64,000 nt of DNA from positions 4,788,031-4,852,030 of the forward strand of contig NC_033623.1 of assembly GCF_001540865.1 (NCBI RefSeq), written 5' to 3'. Under the pieces are notes generated by a model. That model did not search any database, had not been told where the DNA came from, and saw only the letters and a program-made list of their open reading frames with translations. Source of the stretch: Ananas comosus (Eukaryota > Streptophyta > Magnoliopsida > Poales > Bromeliaceae). The position numbers and the translations under genes were made by a program. This document shows, one piece after another, positions 9,965 to 20,016 of the stretch; within the stretch, counting starts at the first letter, position 1; the number at the start of each line of letters is the position of its first letter.

Positions 9965-10313
9965 GAGTAAGAGCAAGCAAAAGAGAGAGTCTAGGACTGA
10001 CCTAGGAGACCTTAGGACGGTGAGCCTTAAGGTTATAGGTGCGTGAGTGCGACGTGAACCTATGACGTGGCGGAAGTTGATCGATTGGGTCGAAGTGGTA
10101 TTGATACTCTAGTAGTTGTTAGAGATGAATTGAGTGATACTAGTCCTTGGCTTAAGGCGGTTGTGTTGGCGGCCGACAACACAATGCCGAGAGTCAAGAA
10201 CGGGTACACTTATGAACTTCCGTCTGATTTGTCTAATTAGGTCGTATCATTTCGTAACTGTGAAGACGTCGTTGGGTCGAGAAATTAACCGATTGTTTGC
10301 GTTTCAGGAGCTA
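9965..10313 (+). other. Untranslated leader with a 3' splice acceptor next to gag
   Basis: About 350 bp between primer site and gag. Its end carries a convincing 3' splice site: a branch-like TTAAC, a T-rich stretch and TTTCAG with AG at 10306-10307, six nucleotides before the gag ATG. With the donor at 8218 it would define an intron of about 2.1 kb that removes the rest of the LTR and the primer-binding site. Confidence 0.55.
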
Positions 10314-13300
10314 ATGGCACCAAAGAGACGCTGCGTGCGTAGGACTGCTCCGGCACCACCCCCAGGGGTGCCCGAGTCAGCTGTGCCCCCGGCGGCGCCA
10401 GAGCCAGCTGGGCCTAGTGAGGTGCGAGAATTGCGGGCACAAGTTGCTGCGTTAGCAGGGCGGTTTGATCGGCTTCTTCAGGAGCTTATGGAGCGTCAGG
10501 CTGCGGCGGCGGCTGCGGCAGTCGGACAAGGCTGTGACCCACCTGCGCCTTCGGTTCGCGCCCCCAATGCGGCCGAGGGTGTGGGTGATGCGCCGGTTCT
10601 GGTGGCGGCGCAACCCCCACCGGTGGATATTCCTCTTGCGGCGTCGAGGTCTCCTACGCCTAGAGCGGCGGCTGAGGAGGCGGAGCGAGAGCGTGGTTAC
10701 ACGGCTCTCACAAGGTTTACGAAGTTCCACCCGCCTACGTTCGACGGAGAAGTGATAGATCCTTGGACGGTGGAGACATGGTTGGCCTCGATAGAGACCC
10801 TGTTCGAGGATATCTATATAGAGGAGCGGGACAAGGTTAATTTGGCCGCTCATTGCTTTGATAAGCGGGCCAGAGTATGGTGGAAGAGAGTAAAGCAGGA
10901 TCGATCTCCGGATCTTCCCCCAATCGATTGGGAGGAGTTCCGAAGATTGATGTTCGCGGAGTACTTTCCCGATAGCGATAAGAGAAAGATGCGGGAAGAC
11001 TTCAGGAAGCTTAAGCAAGGCAACCGCACAGTTCGGGAGTATGAGCGGGAGTTCACACATCTTTTGAACTGCGTCCCGGACGTGGCGACGACGGAGCAAG
11101 ACCGGGCAGATTGCTTCGTGAGAGGACTCCGACCCGGCGTGTTTCGGATGGTGCATGCCTTCAAATTTCATACTTTTGCGGAGGCTTTGGACCGTGCCTT
11201 ATGGGTCGAGCACGGGAACGCCTGCGAGCGTGAGGACCGTGAGGCGTTCGAGAAGGATAAAGGGAAGAAACGACCGAGCGGTGGTTCGGGGGGACAGTCG
11301 AGTTCGAGAAGGCCCCCGAAGTATCCACGAATGCAACCAAAGGGCCGTGGAGCGCAGCGGTGTATCTTTTGCGGTGGTGACCATCGACCTAGTGTGTGTG
11401 ATCAGCGCCGAGGAAAGTGTTTTAGATGTGGGCAAGCAGGGCACATCGCACGCGACTGCCCTCAAGGAGGGGCTTTACCTGCTCAGTCTGTTGCATCGGC
11501 CCCGGCAATTCCGGCTCGTTATGCCATGCCACCTGCTGCGGCGTCGGCTGGGCGTGCGGCGGCACCACGTCAGCCTGAGCCTGCACGATCGGCTCCGAGT
11601 GGAAGGATGTATGCCGCGCAAGTGCAAGAAGAGGAGCCCATTGAAGCCGAGGAGCGCAATGTAGTGGCAGGTATGGTTTTGGTCAATGGTGTTCGAGCAA
11701 GAGCTCTTTTTGATACTGGCGCATCTCACTCCTTCATTAACCGATCATTTGCACAAGTGCATGGTATTGAGATTAGTCTCGGGGAGAATGTGTGGCGTGT
11801 AGAAGGACCCGGACGAGCCTTCCTTGTTAGGAAGCGGTGTTTGGCGTGCCCAGTACAAGTAGGTGACTGGATTATGCCGGTCGACCTGTTGGTGCTAAAG
11901 AGGCTGAAGGAGTTCGATGTCATTTTAGGCATGGACTGGCTCTCGAAGTATTATGTGTCTATCGACTGCAGAACTAGAGTGATCTCATTTCGGGAGCCGG
12001 GACACGAGGAGTTCACGTATCGAGCTTGCAAGAGTTCGTGCTTCGCCGCGACGGTGTCGGCGACAAGAGCGAGGAAGCTAGTCAATAGCGGTTGTATGGC
12101 TTACTTGGCGACCGTTATGGAAGTCGACCAAGTAGTGCCGGCTCTGGAGGAGTTGGAGGTTGTGCGAGAGTTTCCGGATGTGTTTCCGGCAGAGCTACCG
12201 GGGATGCCGCCGGACCGGGAAATCAAGTTCATGATAGACTTGCTTCCCGGGACCGCGCCGATATCCAAGGCCCCGTATCGCATGGCGCCGGCTGAATTAA
12301 GGGAGTTGAGGGATCAGTTGCAGGANAAGGAGTTCGATGTCATTTTGGGCATGGACTGGCTCTCGAAGTACTATGTGTCTATCGACTGCAAGACCAGAGT
12401 GATCACATTTCGGGAGCCGGGACATGAGGAATTCACGTATCGAGCTTGCAAGAGTTCGTGTTTCGCCGCGACGGTGTCGGCGACAAGAGCGAGGAAGCTA
12501 GTTAATGGCGGTTGCATGGCTTACTTGGCGACTGTTATGGAAGTCGACCGAGTAGTGCCGGCTCTGGAGGAGTTGGAGGTTGTGCGAGAGTTTTCGGATG
12601 TTTTTCCGGCAGAGCTACGGGGGATGCCGCTAGAACGGGAAATCGAGTTCATGATAGACTTGCTTCCCGGGACCGCGCCGATATCTAAGGCCCCGTATCG
12701 CATGGCGCCGACTGAGTTAAGGGAGTTGAGGGATCAGTTGCAAGATCTTCTCGACAAGCAGTTTATTAGGCCGAGCGTGTCACCGTGGGGAGCCCCGGTA
12801 TTGTTTGTGCGCAAGAAGGATGGATCTTTTCGACTTTGCGTGGATTACCGCGAATTGAATAAGGTCACTGTGAAGAATAAGTACCCGTTACCCCGCATCG
12901 ATGACTTGTTTGATCAGTTGCAGGGGTCGCAAGTGTACTCAAAGATTGACCTACAATCCGGATACCATCAGTTGAGGATTAAGCCGGAGGATGTTTCGAA
13001 AACCGCGTTTCGCACGCGGTATGGACACTACGAGTTCACTGTAATGCCATTTGGGCTTACAAATGCCCCGGCTGCATTCATGAGCTTGATGAACCGGGTG
13101 TTTAGGGAATGCTTAGACCGATTTGTCGTAGTCTTTATAGACGACATCTTGGTCTATTCGCGTGACGAGGAGGAGCATGCGGAGCATTTGCGCACCGTAC
13201 TTCAAATCCTTCGGGAGAGGAAGTTGTACGCAAAGCTGAAGAAGTGTGACTTCTGGCTCCGAGAAGTTGCTTTTCTCGGGCACGTTATTTCCGAGGGCGG

Positions 13301-14090
13301 TGTTTCTGTTGACCCGAGGAAAGTAGAGGCTATTGAGAATTGGCCGCGCCCGACGAATATGGCTGAGGTCCGAAGTTTTGTGGGCCTAGCAGGTTATTAC
13401 CGACGGTTTGTGAAGGGTTTTTCGAAGATCATAACTCCACTCACCTGTTTGACGCAGAAAGGCACCAGATTTGTTTGGAGCGACGAGTGTGACCGGAGTT
13501 TTAAGGAATTGAAGGAAAGATTAACTTCAACTCCGGTACTCGCCTTACCGGTGCAGGGTGATGATTACGTGGTGTATAGTGATGCATCTTATCTGGGTCT
13601 GGGGTGTGTGCTGATGCAAGGCGGGAGGGTCATTGCTTATGCATCCCGTCAGTTGAAAAGCTATGAGAAGAACTACCCCATACATGATTTGGAATTGGCG
13701 GCGGTGATCTTTGCTTTGAAGCTTTGGAGACACTATTTATATGACGCTCATTGCGAGATCTACACCGACCATAAGAGTTTGAAATACTTGTTCACCCAGA
13801 AGGAGCTGAACATGCGGCAACGGCGGTGGCTGGAGTTGCTTAAGGATTACGATGTTGATATCCTCTACCACCCCGGAAAGGCGAACGTGGTCGCGGATGC
13901 ACTTAGTCGGAAGTCGGCGGAGAACCTCGCTCTGTGGGTTACCAATCAGGCGCCCCTACAGTTGCAAATGGGGAGAATGGATCTTGAGGTGGTGGCTCCG
14001 GAAATTCCGACTTGGTTGATGACGTTGGTGGTCCAACCCACTTTGTTGGAGAGGATCAAGGATTTGCAATCTGCGGACCCAAATCTCTAG
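10314..14090 (+). CDS. gag-pol part 1: Gag, protease, reverse transcriptase, RNase H
   Basis: I start at ATG 10314 (MAPKRRC), because the open frame upstream is leader. Residues about 70-125 are Ala/Pro-rich. The Gag homology region lies around 135-240 and a CCHC knuckle, [14 protein letters not shown], at 369-382, with another Cys/His group just before it. The protease motif DTGAS starts at 467. RT follows, with the FIDD active site near 942-945, then RNase H with SDAS near 1089 and the DHKSL motif. Residues about 531-671 are repeated once because of the duplication joined at the N at 12326; this is almost certainly not a real protein feature. The frame ends at TAG 14088-14090, after which the same frame continues, so this is a nonsense mutation inside one polyprotein. 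RT and RNase H copy the genome in the particle; Gag forms the particle. Confidence 0.9.
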   Translation: MAPKRRCVRRTAPAPPPGVPESAVPPAAPEPAGPSEVRELRAQVAALAGRFDRLLQELMERQAAAAAAAVGQGCDPPAPSVRAPNAAEGVGDAPVLVAAQPPPVDIPLAASRSPTPRAAAEEAERERGYTALTRFTKFHPPTFDGEVIDPWTVETWLASIETLFEDIYIEERDKVNLAAHCFDKRARVWWKRVKQDRSPDLPPIDWEEFRRLMFAEYFPDSDKRKMREDFRKLKQGNRTVREYEREFTHLLNCVPDVATTEQDRADCFVRGLRPGVFRMVHAFKFHTFAEALDRALWVEHGNACEREDREAFEKDKGKKRPSGGSGGQSSSRRPPKYPRMQPKGRGAQRCIFCGGDHRPSVCDQRRGKCFRCGQAGHIARDCPQGGALPAQSVASAPAIPARYAMPPAAASAGRAAAPRQPEPARSAPSGRMYAAQVQEEEPIEAEERNVVAGMVLVNGVRARALFDTGASHSFINRSFAQVHGIEISLGENVWRVEGPGRAFLVRKRCLACPVQVGDWIMPVDLLVLKRLKEFDVILGMDWLSKYYVSIDCRTRVISFREPGHEEFTYRACKSSCFAATVSATRARKLVNSGCMAYLATVMEVDQVVPALEELEVVREFPDVFPAELPGMPPDREIKFMIDLLPGTAPISKAPYRMAPAELRELRDQLQXKEFDVILGMDWLSKYYVSIDCKTRVITFREPGHEEFTYRACKSSCFAATVSATRARKLVNGGCMAYLATVMEVDRVVPALEELEVVREFSDVFPAELRGMPLEREIEFMIDLLPGTAPISKAPYRMAPTELRELRDQLQDLLDKQFIRPSVSPWGAPVLFVRKKDGSFRLCVDYRELNKVTVKNKYPLPRIDDLFDQLQGSQVYSKIDLQSGYHQLRIKPEDVSKTAFRTRYGHYEFTVMPFGLTNAPAAFMSLMNRVFRECLDRFVVVFIDDILVYSRDEEEHAEHLRTVLQILRERKLYAKLKKCDFWLREVAFLGHVISEGGVSVDPRKVEAIENWPRPTNMAEVRSFVGLAGYYRRFVKGFSKIITPLTCLTQKGTRFVWSDECDRSFKELKERLTSTPVLALPVQGDDYVVYSDASYLGLGCVLMQGGRVIAYASRQLKSYEKNYPIHDLELAAVIFALKLWRHYLYDAHCEIYTDHKSLKYLFTQKELNMRQRRWLELLKDYDVDILYHPGKANVVADALSRKSAENLALWVTNQAPLQLQMGRMDLEVVAPEIPTWLMTLVVQPTLLERIKDLQSADPNL
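11905..12743 (+). repeat. 420-bp direct duplication joined by a single N
   Basis: 11905-12325 and 12327-12743 both encode the segment from [16 protein letters not shown] through the start of RT. They are close but not identical, with around twenty differences by eye. The first copy breaks off at the N (12326) exactly where the second begins again. This is the signature of two contigs from different element copies overlapping without being merged. Confidence 0.85.
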
Positions 14091-15296
14091 AAGGTGCGGC
14101 ACAATATTGAAAATGGCTGTGGCGGAGATTTCAGTATGGATGCTAGTGGCGCACTACGGTTTCAAAACCGATGGTGTGTACCAAATGATGAGGAACTTCG
14201 CAAGTTGATTTTGCAGGAAGCGCATTGGTCTCCTTATGTCGACCACCCGGGCGGCACCAAGATGTTTCACGAGCTAAAGACACTATACTGGTGGCCGGGA
14301 ATGAAGACTGATATTGGGCGCTTCGTAGCGAAGTGTCTAGTATGCCAACAGGTGAAGGCGGAGCGCCGGTTTCCAGCGGGGAAGCTGCAAAGTTTATCTA
14401 TTCCCGTCTGGAAATGGGATGACATATCGATGGATTTCATCGTCGGCTTACCTCGTTCGACGGGTGGCCACGACGCGATTTGGGTAATTGTGGATCGTTT
14501 GACGAAATCAGCGCACTTTCTGCCGATCCACAATACTTGGGCAGGTGATAGGCTCGCGCAGGTATACCTCTACGAGATTGTGAGGTTACATGGGGTGCCG
14601 AAGTCGATTGTATCAGATCGAGACCCCAAGTTCACTTCACATTTTTGGAGAAACCTACAGGAAGCCCTTGGCACGCGGCTTGAGTTCAGTACCGCCTTTC
14701 ATCCTCAGACTGATGGGCAGACAGAGAGAACCATTCAGACCCTGGAGGATATGTTGCGGGCGTGTGCCATTGATTACAAGGGGAGTTGGTGTAAGCACCT
14801 GCCGATGGCCGAGTTCGCCTACAACAATAGTTATCACGCGAGTGTGGGGATGGCACCGTTCGAGGCTCTTTATGGGCGGAAGTGCCGATCTCCCATTCAT
14901 TGGAGTGATGTGGGCGAGCGGGCGGAATTCGGTCCCGACGTGTTGCGAGAGGCGGAGGAGAAAGTCCACCTTGCTCGCAAGAGATTGCTCACGGCGCAAT
15001 CTCGACAGAAGAGTTATTCGGATAAGCGCCGTAGAGACTTGGAATTCGCGGTGGGTGACCGCGTCTTCTTGAAAGTTTCGCCGATGAGAGGCGTGAAAAG
15101 GTTTGGGGTGCGAGGGAAGTTGAGTCCTCGTTATATTGGCCCCTACGAGATCTTGGAGCGGATTGGGACAGTGGCTTACCGGCTTGCGTTGCCACCCAAG
15201 CTTGCGGGTGTGCACAATGTGTTCCATGTCTCCAATCTCCGCAAGTACATGCATGATCCTGAGCACGTCTTGGTCTACGAGCCGCCGGAATTATAG
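14091..15296 (+). CDS. gag-pol part 2: integrase
   Basis: Continuation of the polyprotein in the same frame after the TAG at 14088. It begins with the HHCC zinc-binding region (H-P-G-G-T-K-M-F-H and C-L-V-C). The DDE core follows: Asp in MDFIVGLPR, Asp in SDRDPKF, and Glu after HPQTDGQTER. Then comes the GPY/F module (LSPRYIGPYEIL). The frame ends in TAG at 15294-15296, but the chromodomain follows immediately in frame, so this too is a nonsense mutation. Integrase inserts the cDNA into the nuclear genome. Confidence 0.9.
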   Translation, partial: KVRHNIENGCGGDFSMDASGALRFQNRWCVPNDEELRKLILQEAHWSPYVDHPGGTKMFHELKTLYWWPGMKTDIGRFVAKCLVCQQVKAERRFPAGKLQSLSIPVWKWDDISMDFIVGLPRSTGGHDAIWVIVDRLTKSAHFLPIHNTWAGDRLAQVYLYEIVRLHGVPKSIVSDRDPKFTSHFWRNLQEALGTRLEFSTAFHPQTDGQTERTIQTLEDMLRACAIDYKGSWCKHLPMAEFAYNNSYHASVGMAPFEALYGRKCRSPIHWSDVGERAEFGPDVLREAEEKVHLARKRLLTAQSRQKSYSDKRRRDLEFAVGDRVFLKVSPMRGVKRFGVRGKLSPRYIGPYEILERIGTVAYRLALPPKLAGVHNVFHVSNLRKYMHDPEHVLVYEPPEL

Positions 15297-15470
15297 GAAG
15301 ATATGAGTTACGAAGAGTTTCCGGTGGAGGTTCTCGCTCGAGAAGTGCGCAAGTTGAGAAATCGCGAAATTCCTTATGTTCGAGTCCGGTGGAGCAATCA
15401 TGCTGACCGCGAAGCCACCTGGGAGCTCGAGGAGGAGATGAGAGCGAATCATCCTCACTTGTTTGAGTGA
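15297..15470 (+). CDS. gag-pol part 3: chromodomain of the integrase
   Basis: After the TAG at 15294 the frame stays open for 57 codons to TGA 15468-15470. It reads like the chromodomain tail of Tekay/Del integrases: a SYEEFPV lead-in, the basic KLRNREIPYVRVRW strand, and the acidic helix ATWELEEEMR ending in HPHLFE. Chromodomains steer integration toward particular chromatin. Position and length are normal for the lineage; only the upstream TAG separates it from the integrase. Confidence 0.85.
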   Translation, partial: EDMSYEEFPVEVLAREVRKLRNREIPYVRVRWSNHADREATWELEEEMRANHPHLFE

Positions 15471-15560
15471 GCCAGGGTATGACTTTAAAGTTTAAATTCT
15501 GGATGAATTTAATATTGTCGAGTTCGTTTCGAGGACGAAACTCTTTTAAGGTGGGGAGAG
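15471..15560 (+). other. 3' untranslated segment and polypurine tract
   Basis: Contains the hairpin GTTTCGAGGACGAAAC (about 15526-15541), also present upstream of the second element's LTR near 18050. The plus-strand primer AAGGTGGGGAGAG (15548-15560) abuts the 3' LTR. Confidence 0.85.
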
Positions 15561-17720
15561 TGTAAGGGAAGTGAATTCTCGAAACTCGAGGATTAGACTT
15601 CGTCAAAGATCGACTGGTTGTCGTGCGTGCAAGCTTCGGAAAGTCCGAAGGTGATCACAATGCATAAGCTGCATTGAGGAGGTGTCCGCGAGAGCACCAG
15701 TGCAAAAGCTGCACTGGAGCAGAAATGCTCTCGGGGACCGGTCCCTGGCAGGGAGGGACCGGTCCCATCAGGTTGGGCTGCAGGGGTCTCTGATGAGACC
15801 GGTCCCTAGCAGGCAGGGACCGGTTCCCGAACGTTGGCCCAGCGAGAGAAGCCGAAATTTGGCTAAGTCCCGAAAGTATTGCTCTCGGGAACCGGTCTCT
15901 CGGACAAGGACCGGTCTCACGGGGACCGGTCTCTCAGGTAAGGACTGGTTCCCGAACGCGAAATCCCCTTTGCCTGGTTGTGCAGCTTTCAGGGACCGGT
16001 CTCCCCGAGCAGGGACCGGTCCCTCACTGCGAAAATAGCTCAGGGAGGGCTGTTTCAAGAAGTGAAAAGTTGAGGGGTATATTTGCAAAGTGGCTTATAA
16101 GAGAGGCTAGGGGAACCCTCTCTCTCTCTCAGTTGCCCTCTTCCTCTCTCACACTCTTTTCCTCTCTCTCTCTAGAAAAGGAAAAGAAGGAGAAGGAGAA
16201 GAAGAAGAAGGAGAGGAAGGAAAAGAAGGAGAGAGAGAAGGAGAAGACTAAGAAGAAGAAGAAGATCGTCTTCTTCTCTCCCTCTTCAAGCTTGGAGCTT
16301 GGTATTGAGGTAAACCTCAAACCCTTTGATGGTGGGTTTTGGAAGCTAGGGTTTTATAGCTTGGAATTGGTTCAAATGGAACCTATTGAAGCTAGGGAGA
16401 AGGTTCGAGCTCGAAATCGAAGCTCGCACCGCAGATTTCTCCAATGTCGAGATCTAGGGCTTCGATTTGGGATTTTGGCAAATCTAGGGTTTTGATCTAA
16501 ATTGAATGGTCGCAAACCTAATTGCTAGGTCCCTGAACGTGTAGGCGGAGACGGTTCGTCGATCCGTCGAGTAGGTGCGAAGTTATCGCCAAGAAGACCT
16601 TCGGAGCTTCGTTCTCGCCTAGAAGGCCAACGAGGCGTCGAGACGTCGGCGAATCGCAATCGAAGAGTCACGGCATCACCACGAGGTGGGGGAGTGCCAT
16701 CCCGAAGCAGTCGGGCTACTCTTTATGTCTGAGTATCATTATCGATTATTTACATATTGTGATATAGTATTATAGGGTGTTACATGTGATTGTGCATATC
16801 CTTGCATGCTAGTGATGTATAGGTTGTGGATACCATGAATGAAAACCTAGTATGCATGAGTCGAACACTAAGAGATAGTCGCCCTATATATGATGAATAT
16901 GTTTATATGAATATGAACCTAGTGTATTGGGAACCAGTGTATCAAGAACTTGTCAAGAGAACGAGTGGCATCTAGTTAACCCTAAACATTGAATGAGTGG
17001 CATTAAGTAGCACAGGAGCGGCATGAGAACAATAGTATAGTTGAGATACTATGATGCTATCACCCCTGGTTGGGTAGGGTATTCCCAGTTCATGAGATTG
17101 GATCGAGCTCACTTAGCCTGTCTGCACCTGTGGAGGTAGCTCCTCACAGGTAGTGCACTCCGGAGTTTGGCACGCGAGGGGGCCAGTGTAGTGCCCTTGG
17201 ACCAGTGTAGTGTCTGCAGGCGGTCTCGGGGTAGGTGAATAGCTAGCCACCTCCCCTATGAGACTTAGAGACGTGAGACTGCGAGCGAACCTTGTGTTCG
17301 CCGAGAGATTGGGTAATCAGATAAATGACCTTGTTGTTGAACATGGTAGTGAGACAGCCAGCATTCTTACTATGAGTTGTGCATGCATTTCATTGGATTG
17401 AGGCATTGGTAGATCATAGTTGTTTATTACTATTACTGCTTTCAGTTTATATATCTATCTATCTGCATATCTATCTGTGCCTGCTTAAGACCTAGTGGGG
17501 AGATCGGCGGAGTCGGCGGCCGAACCCACTGGGAACTATTCATAGTTCTCACTCCACCACATTGCAGGTCTGAGCTCGAGCGTCCCCGGTGAGGATCGCG
17601 GCAAGGGCGTAGCGCCCTAGTGACATTGGTACAGGCTACTTCCTTTATGCATTAGTTACACCTTGTACCTATTTTGAGAGTAGACGATGTATAGGGTGAG
17701 ATTTTGAGTGGATTGTATTG
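15561..17720 (+). repeat. 3' LTR of the chromovirus, truncated
   Basis: Aligns with 7451-9620 of the 5' LTR: palindrome array at 15733-16025 with nine cores, CT/GA leader at 16115-16265, donor GT at 16310-16311. Homology stops near 17720, about 330 bp before the expected CGTGACA end, so the terminal hairpin and right target duplication are missing. Confidence 0.88.
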
Positions 17721-18087
17721 GTGCGTTCTTGATAGCTCCACACCATGGGGATAGCGGGTAGTCCCGGTCTCGAAGGAAGTGGTTTGGCCTTAGTGGGCCA
17801 GTTAGTGAATGGTGTGGAGGGCGTAGAGTCGTTGAGTTTCGACTTGCGCTACCACCCAGAATGACGGAGACCCATAATGCACTTTTGGACTTACACACAG
17901 CAAATGTGAACGAATTTAGTCTCACGTCCTCCGTAGTAGGCCTTCGGATAGTTCCAATGAGCGAAAGGCCACTCCGAGATGCAAAAGTGCACTGTACCCC
18001 TTGTCACTCAATAAAGAGAATTAGGGTGTGAATTGGGTTTGAGGTGAGTTAGTTTCGAGGACAAAACTCTTATTAAGGAGGGGAGGA
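17721..18087 (+). mobile_element. 3' internal end of a second Gypsy element
   Basis: No coding frame. It ends in a TTTCGAGGACAAAACTC hairpin-type box and the polypurine tract AAGGAGGGGAGGA (18075-18087), directly followed by an LTR start. It is abruptly joined to the truncated 3' LTR on its left. Confidence 0.7.
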
Positions 18088-19005
18088 TGTAAGGTATCGG
18101 ACTTCTAAAATCATGAAGTTACGGTGTATATTTGGTTGGAGAGCTATTTGAATGGTCCCGGTGAAGTTTGGTGAAGTTTTGGGGCAATCGGGCATTTCGG
18201 TGCGCATAGGCGCGAAAACGGAACCCGGAAGGCTAAGTGGGCCGTGAGCTAAATCCGGCATTAGCGAGGATGGAAAGATGGTGAAAACATGTTTGGAAAC
18301 ATGTTTGGAGAGTCTCGGTTCGATTTGAGACGAATCGGAAGTCAAACGAGCGAAAACGGGCGAAAACGGAGAAGAAACGGTGAAAAAGCTGAAAAATTGG
18401 CTAAGTCCTTGAGGCTGAGTACTGGACCTTCGGGGACCGGTCTCTCACCGCAAGGACCGGTCTCTCAGGGACCGGTCTCTCACCGCAAGGACCGGTCCCC
18501 GAGCGCGAAAATGCCCATTTTGGGCTGTTGCAAGAGAGGCTTTGTTGAGGGGTTTTTATGCAATTTTGCACTCATGTGAGTGTATAGAAGAGAGAGATGG
18601 GTCTTTTCTCTCTTCCCTCTCACCCTAAAACTCTCTCTCTCTCTCTCTTAACGTGAAGAAGAAGAAGAAGAAGGAAGAGAAGAGAAGGAAGGAAAAGGAG
18701 AGGAGAAGGAGAGGATCCTCACCACCATCATCACCTTCTTCTTCCTCTCACCATTAGAGCAAGCTTAACAAGGTAAGCTTCAAACCCTACAATGGTAGAT
18801 TTCTAGAGTTTGATCCTAATGCTTTAGAAATGGGTTTAGTAGCCTTCCTAGATGCTAATTAGATGGATTATGCTTAAATCCAAGGGTTTAATGGTAGGTT
18901 TTTATTTAATGGCAAATCTAGGGCTCAAAATGCTATTTTTGCAAATAGATGGGTTTGATCTAAATTGGTTGTATATAAACCTAATTGGTAGGTCTACGAA
19001 CGCAA
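18088..19005 (+). repeat. 5' part of the second element's 3' LTR (runs into gap)
   Basis: Starts TGTAAGGTATCGGACTTC. A diverged copy with this start lies on the minus strand at 46408. It contains four ACCGGT cores (18433-18506), a CT-rich tract (18600-18650), a GA tract (18655-18715) and donor AAG|GTAAGC (GT 18773-18774). It is cut off by the N gap at 19006. Confidence 0.8.
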
Positions 19006-19105
19006 NNNNNNNNNNNNNNNNNNNNNNNNNNNNNNNNNNNNNNNNNNNNNNNNNNNNNNNNNNNNNNNNNNNNNNNNNNNNNNNNNNNNNNNNNNNNNNN
19101 NNNNN
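19006..19105. other. Assembly gap, 100 N
   Basis: Exactly 100 Ns, a typical placeholder for unknown size, followed by a run of G (19106-19113). Confidence 0.97.
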
Positions 19106-19680
19106 GGGGGGGGGCATTGAATTTGAGTTATTTAGTGGTCCAATTCATCACTTATTCATGAGCCCAATGAACTCTATAAGAAGTACAAAAGCACCAAGCC
19201 CAAATGCAATTCGGGCCCATAACTTAAAGCCCAAAATTCAGCTCAGCCTGCAAGTAGATATAGGCCCAGATCATATAAAATCCAAAATCTATCTCGGCCC
19301 ACATCCAGATTGGAATTCAAAAAAAAAAATAAAAAAAATAAAAAATAAAAAGAAAAAAAAGTGGTGTTCATGTTGTTTAGACAATATGGGTCATATTGGA
19401 CTTCAGGAATAAAGTGTAGAATTTTTATCCCACAAACAGAAGTTAGGGGAGCATCCAGATGTAATATGACCGCCATGTCGTTAAACTGAGCATCCAGATG
19501 TAATTTGACCGCCATGTCGTTAAACTGAGCATCCAAATATAATTTGACCGCCATATCGTTAAACTGAGCATTTTAATTTCGATTGACCGTGTCTTTAATT
19601 AGTCCATTAACGGACTTGAGCCACTAACATACTTGATTTTCAACATCGGACTTCGGGGATAAAAATATGAAATGTTAGCT
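19106..19680 (+). mobile_element. Fragment of the minisatellite-rich element (as at 54950-56750)
   Basis: Shares GGTCCAATTCATCACTT and a field of GCCCA...TCGGGCCCA repeats with 54970-55390. After an A-rich stretch it has three 39-bp units containing GACCGCCATGTCGTTAAAC (19451-19567), the same motif as the large array at 55968-56745. It appears to be an internally deleted copy of that region. Confidence 0.65.
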
Positions 19681-20016
19681 GTGCCAAATTAAGGATCTTT
19701 GTTTTGAGAAAATTCCTCGAGACCTATAAATAAAAGTTGGGATAGAGTATCTAGCTAACATTTATTTAGATGACAGAATGCTAACCCAACTTAGAGTTGG
19801 TTATGCGTGGTGATCGAGGCAAAATAAACAAAGCCATTCTCACAAGATAACCATTGTCACAATGCAACACAATATAAAAAAGATGAGGAGATCAAATACT
19901 CAAGCATAATCCAAAACATTCAAACTATTGAGACTACAAAATATTGTTTCTTATTAGTGACAAACAAAAATAACATTCATGACAAACAAAAATAACAAAG
20001 AGAAGAAAAGAAGAAG
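19681..20016. other. Unassigned AT-rich sequence
   Basis: No gene or repeat recognised. It probably includes 3' flanking DNA of the minus-strand gene ending at 20017. Confidence 0.4.

Larger units (their letters stand above)
7451..17720 (+). mobile_element. Ty3/Gypsy chromovirus (Tekay/Del type), near-complete
   Basis: 5' LTR 7451-9948, initiator tRNA-Met primer site 9953-9964, gag-pol 10314-15470, polypurine tract 15548-15560, and 3' LTR from 15561 losing homology near 17720. The enzyme order PR-RT-RNase H-integrase followed by a C-terminal chromodomain places it in the chromovirus branch. Defects are two in-frame TAG codons, an internal 420-bp duplication at a single N, and the truncated 3' LTR. 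The presumed left target duplication is TTAGT (7446-7450); the right one is lost. Because of the N at 12326 the two halves may come from different copies. Confidence 0.9.

Noticed and set aside
10452..11171. 239-codon minus-strand frame opposite gag
   Set aside because: Shadow of the GC-rich gag sequence; no motif.
18046..18050. TTAGT as the missing right target duplication of the chromovirus
   Set aside because: It does not follow an LTR end and lies upstream of another element's polypurine tract; a 5-mer match is expected by chance.
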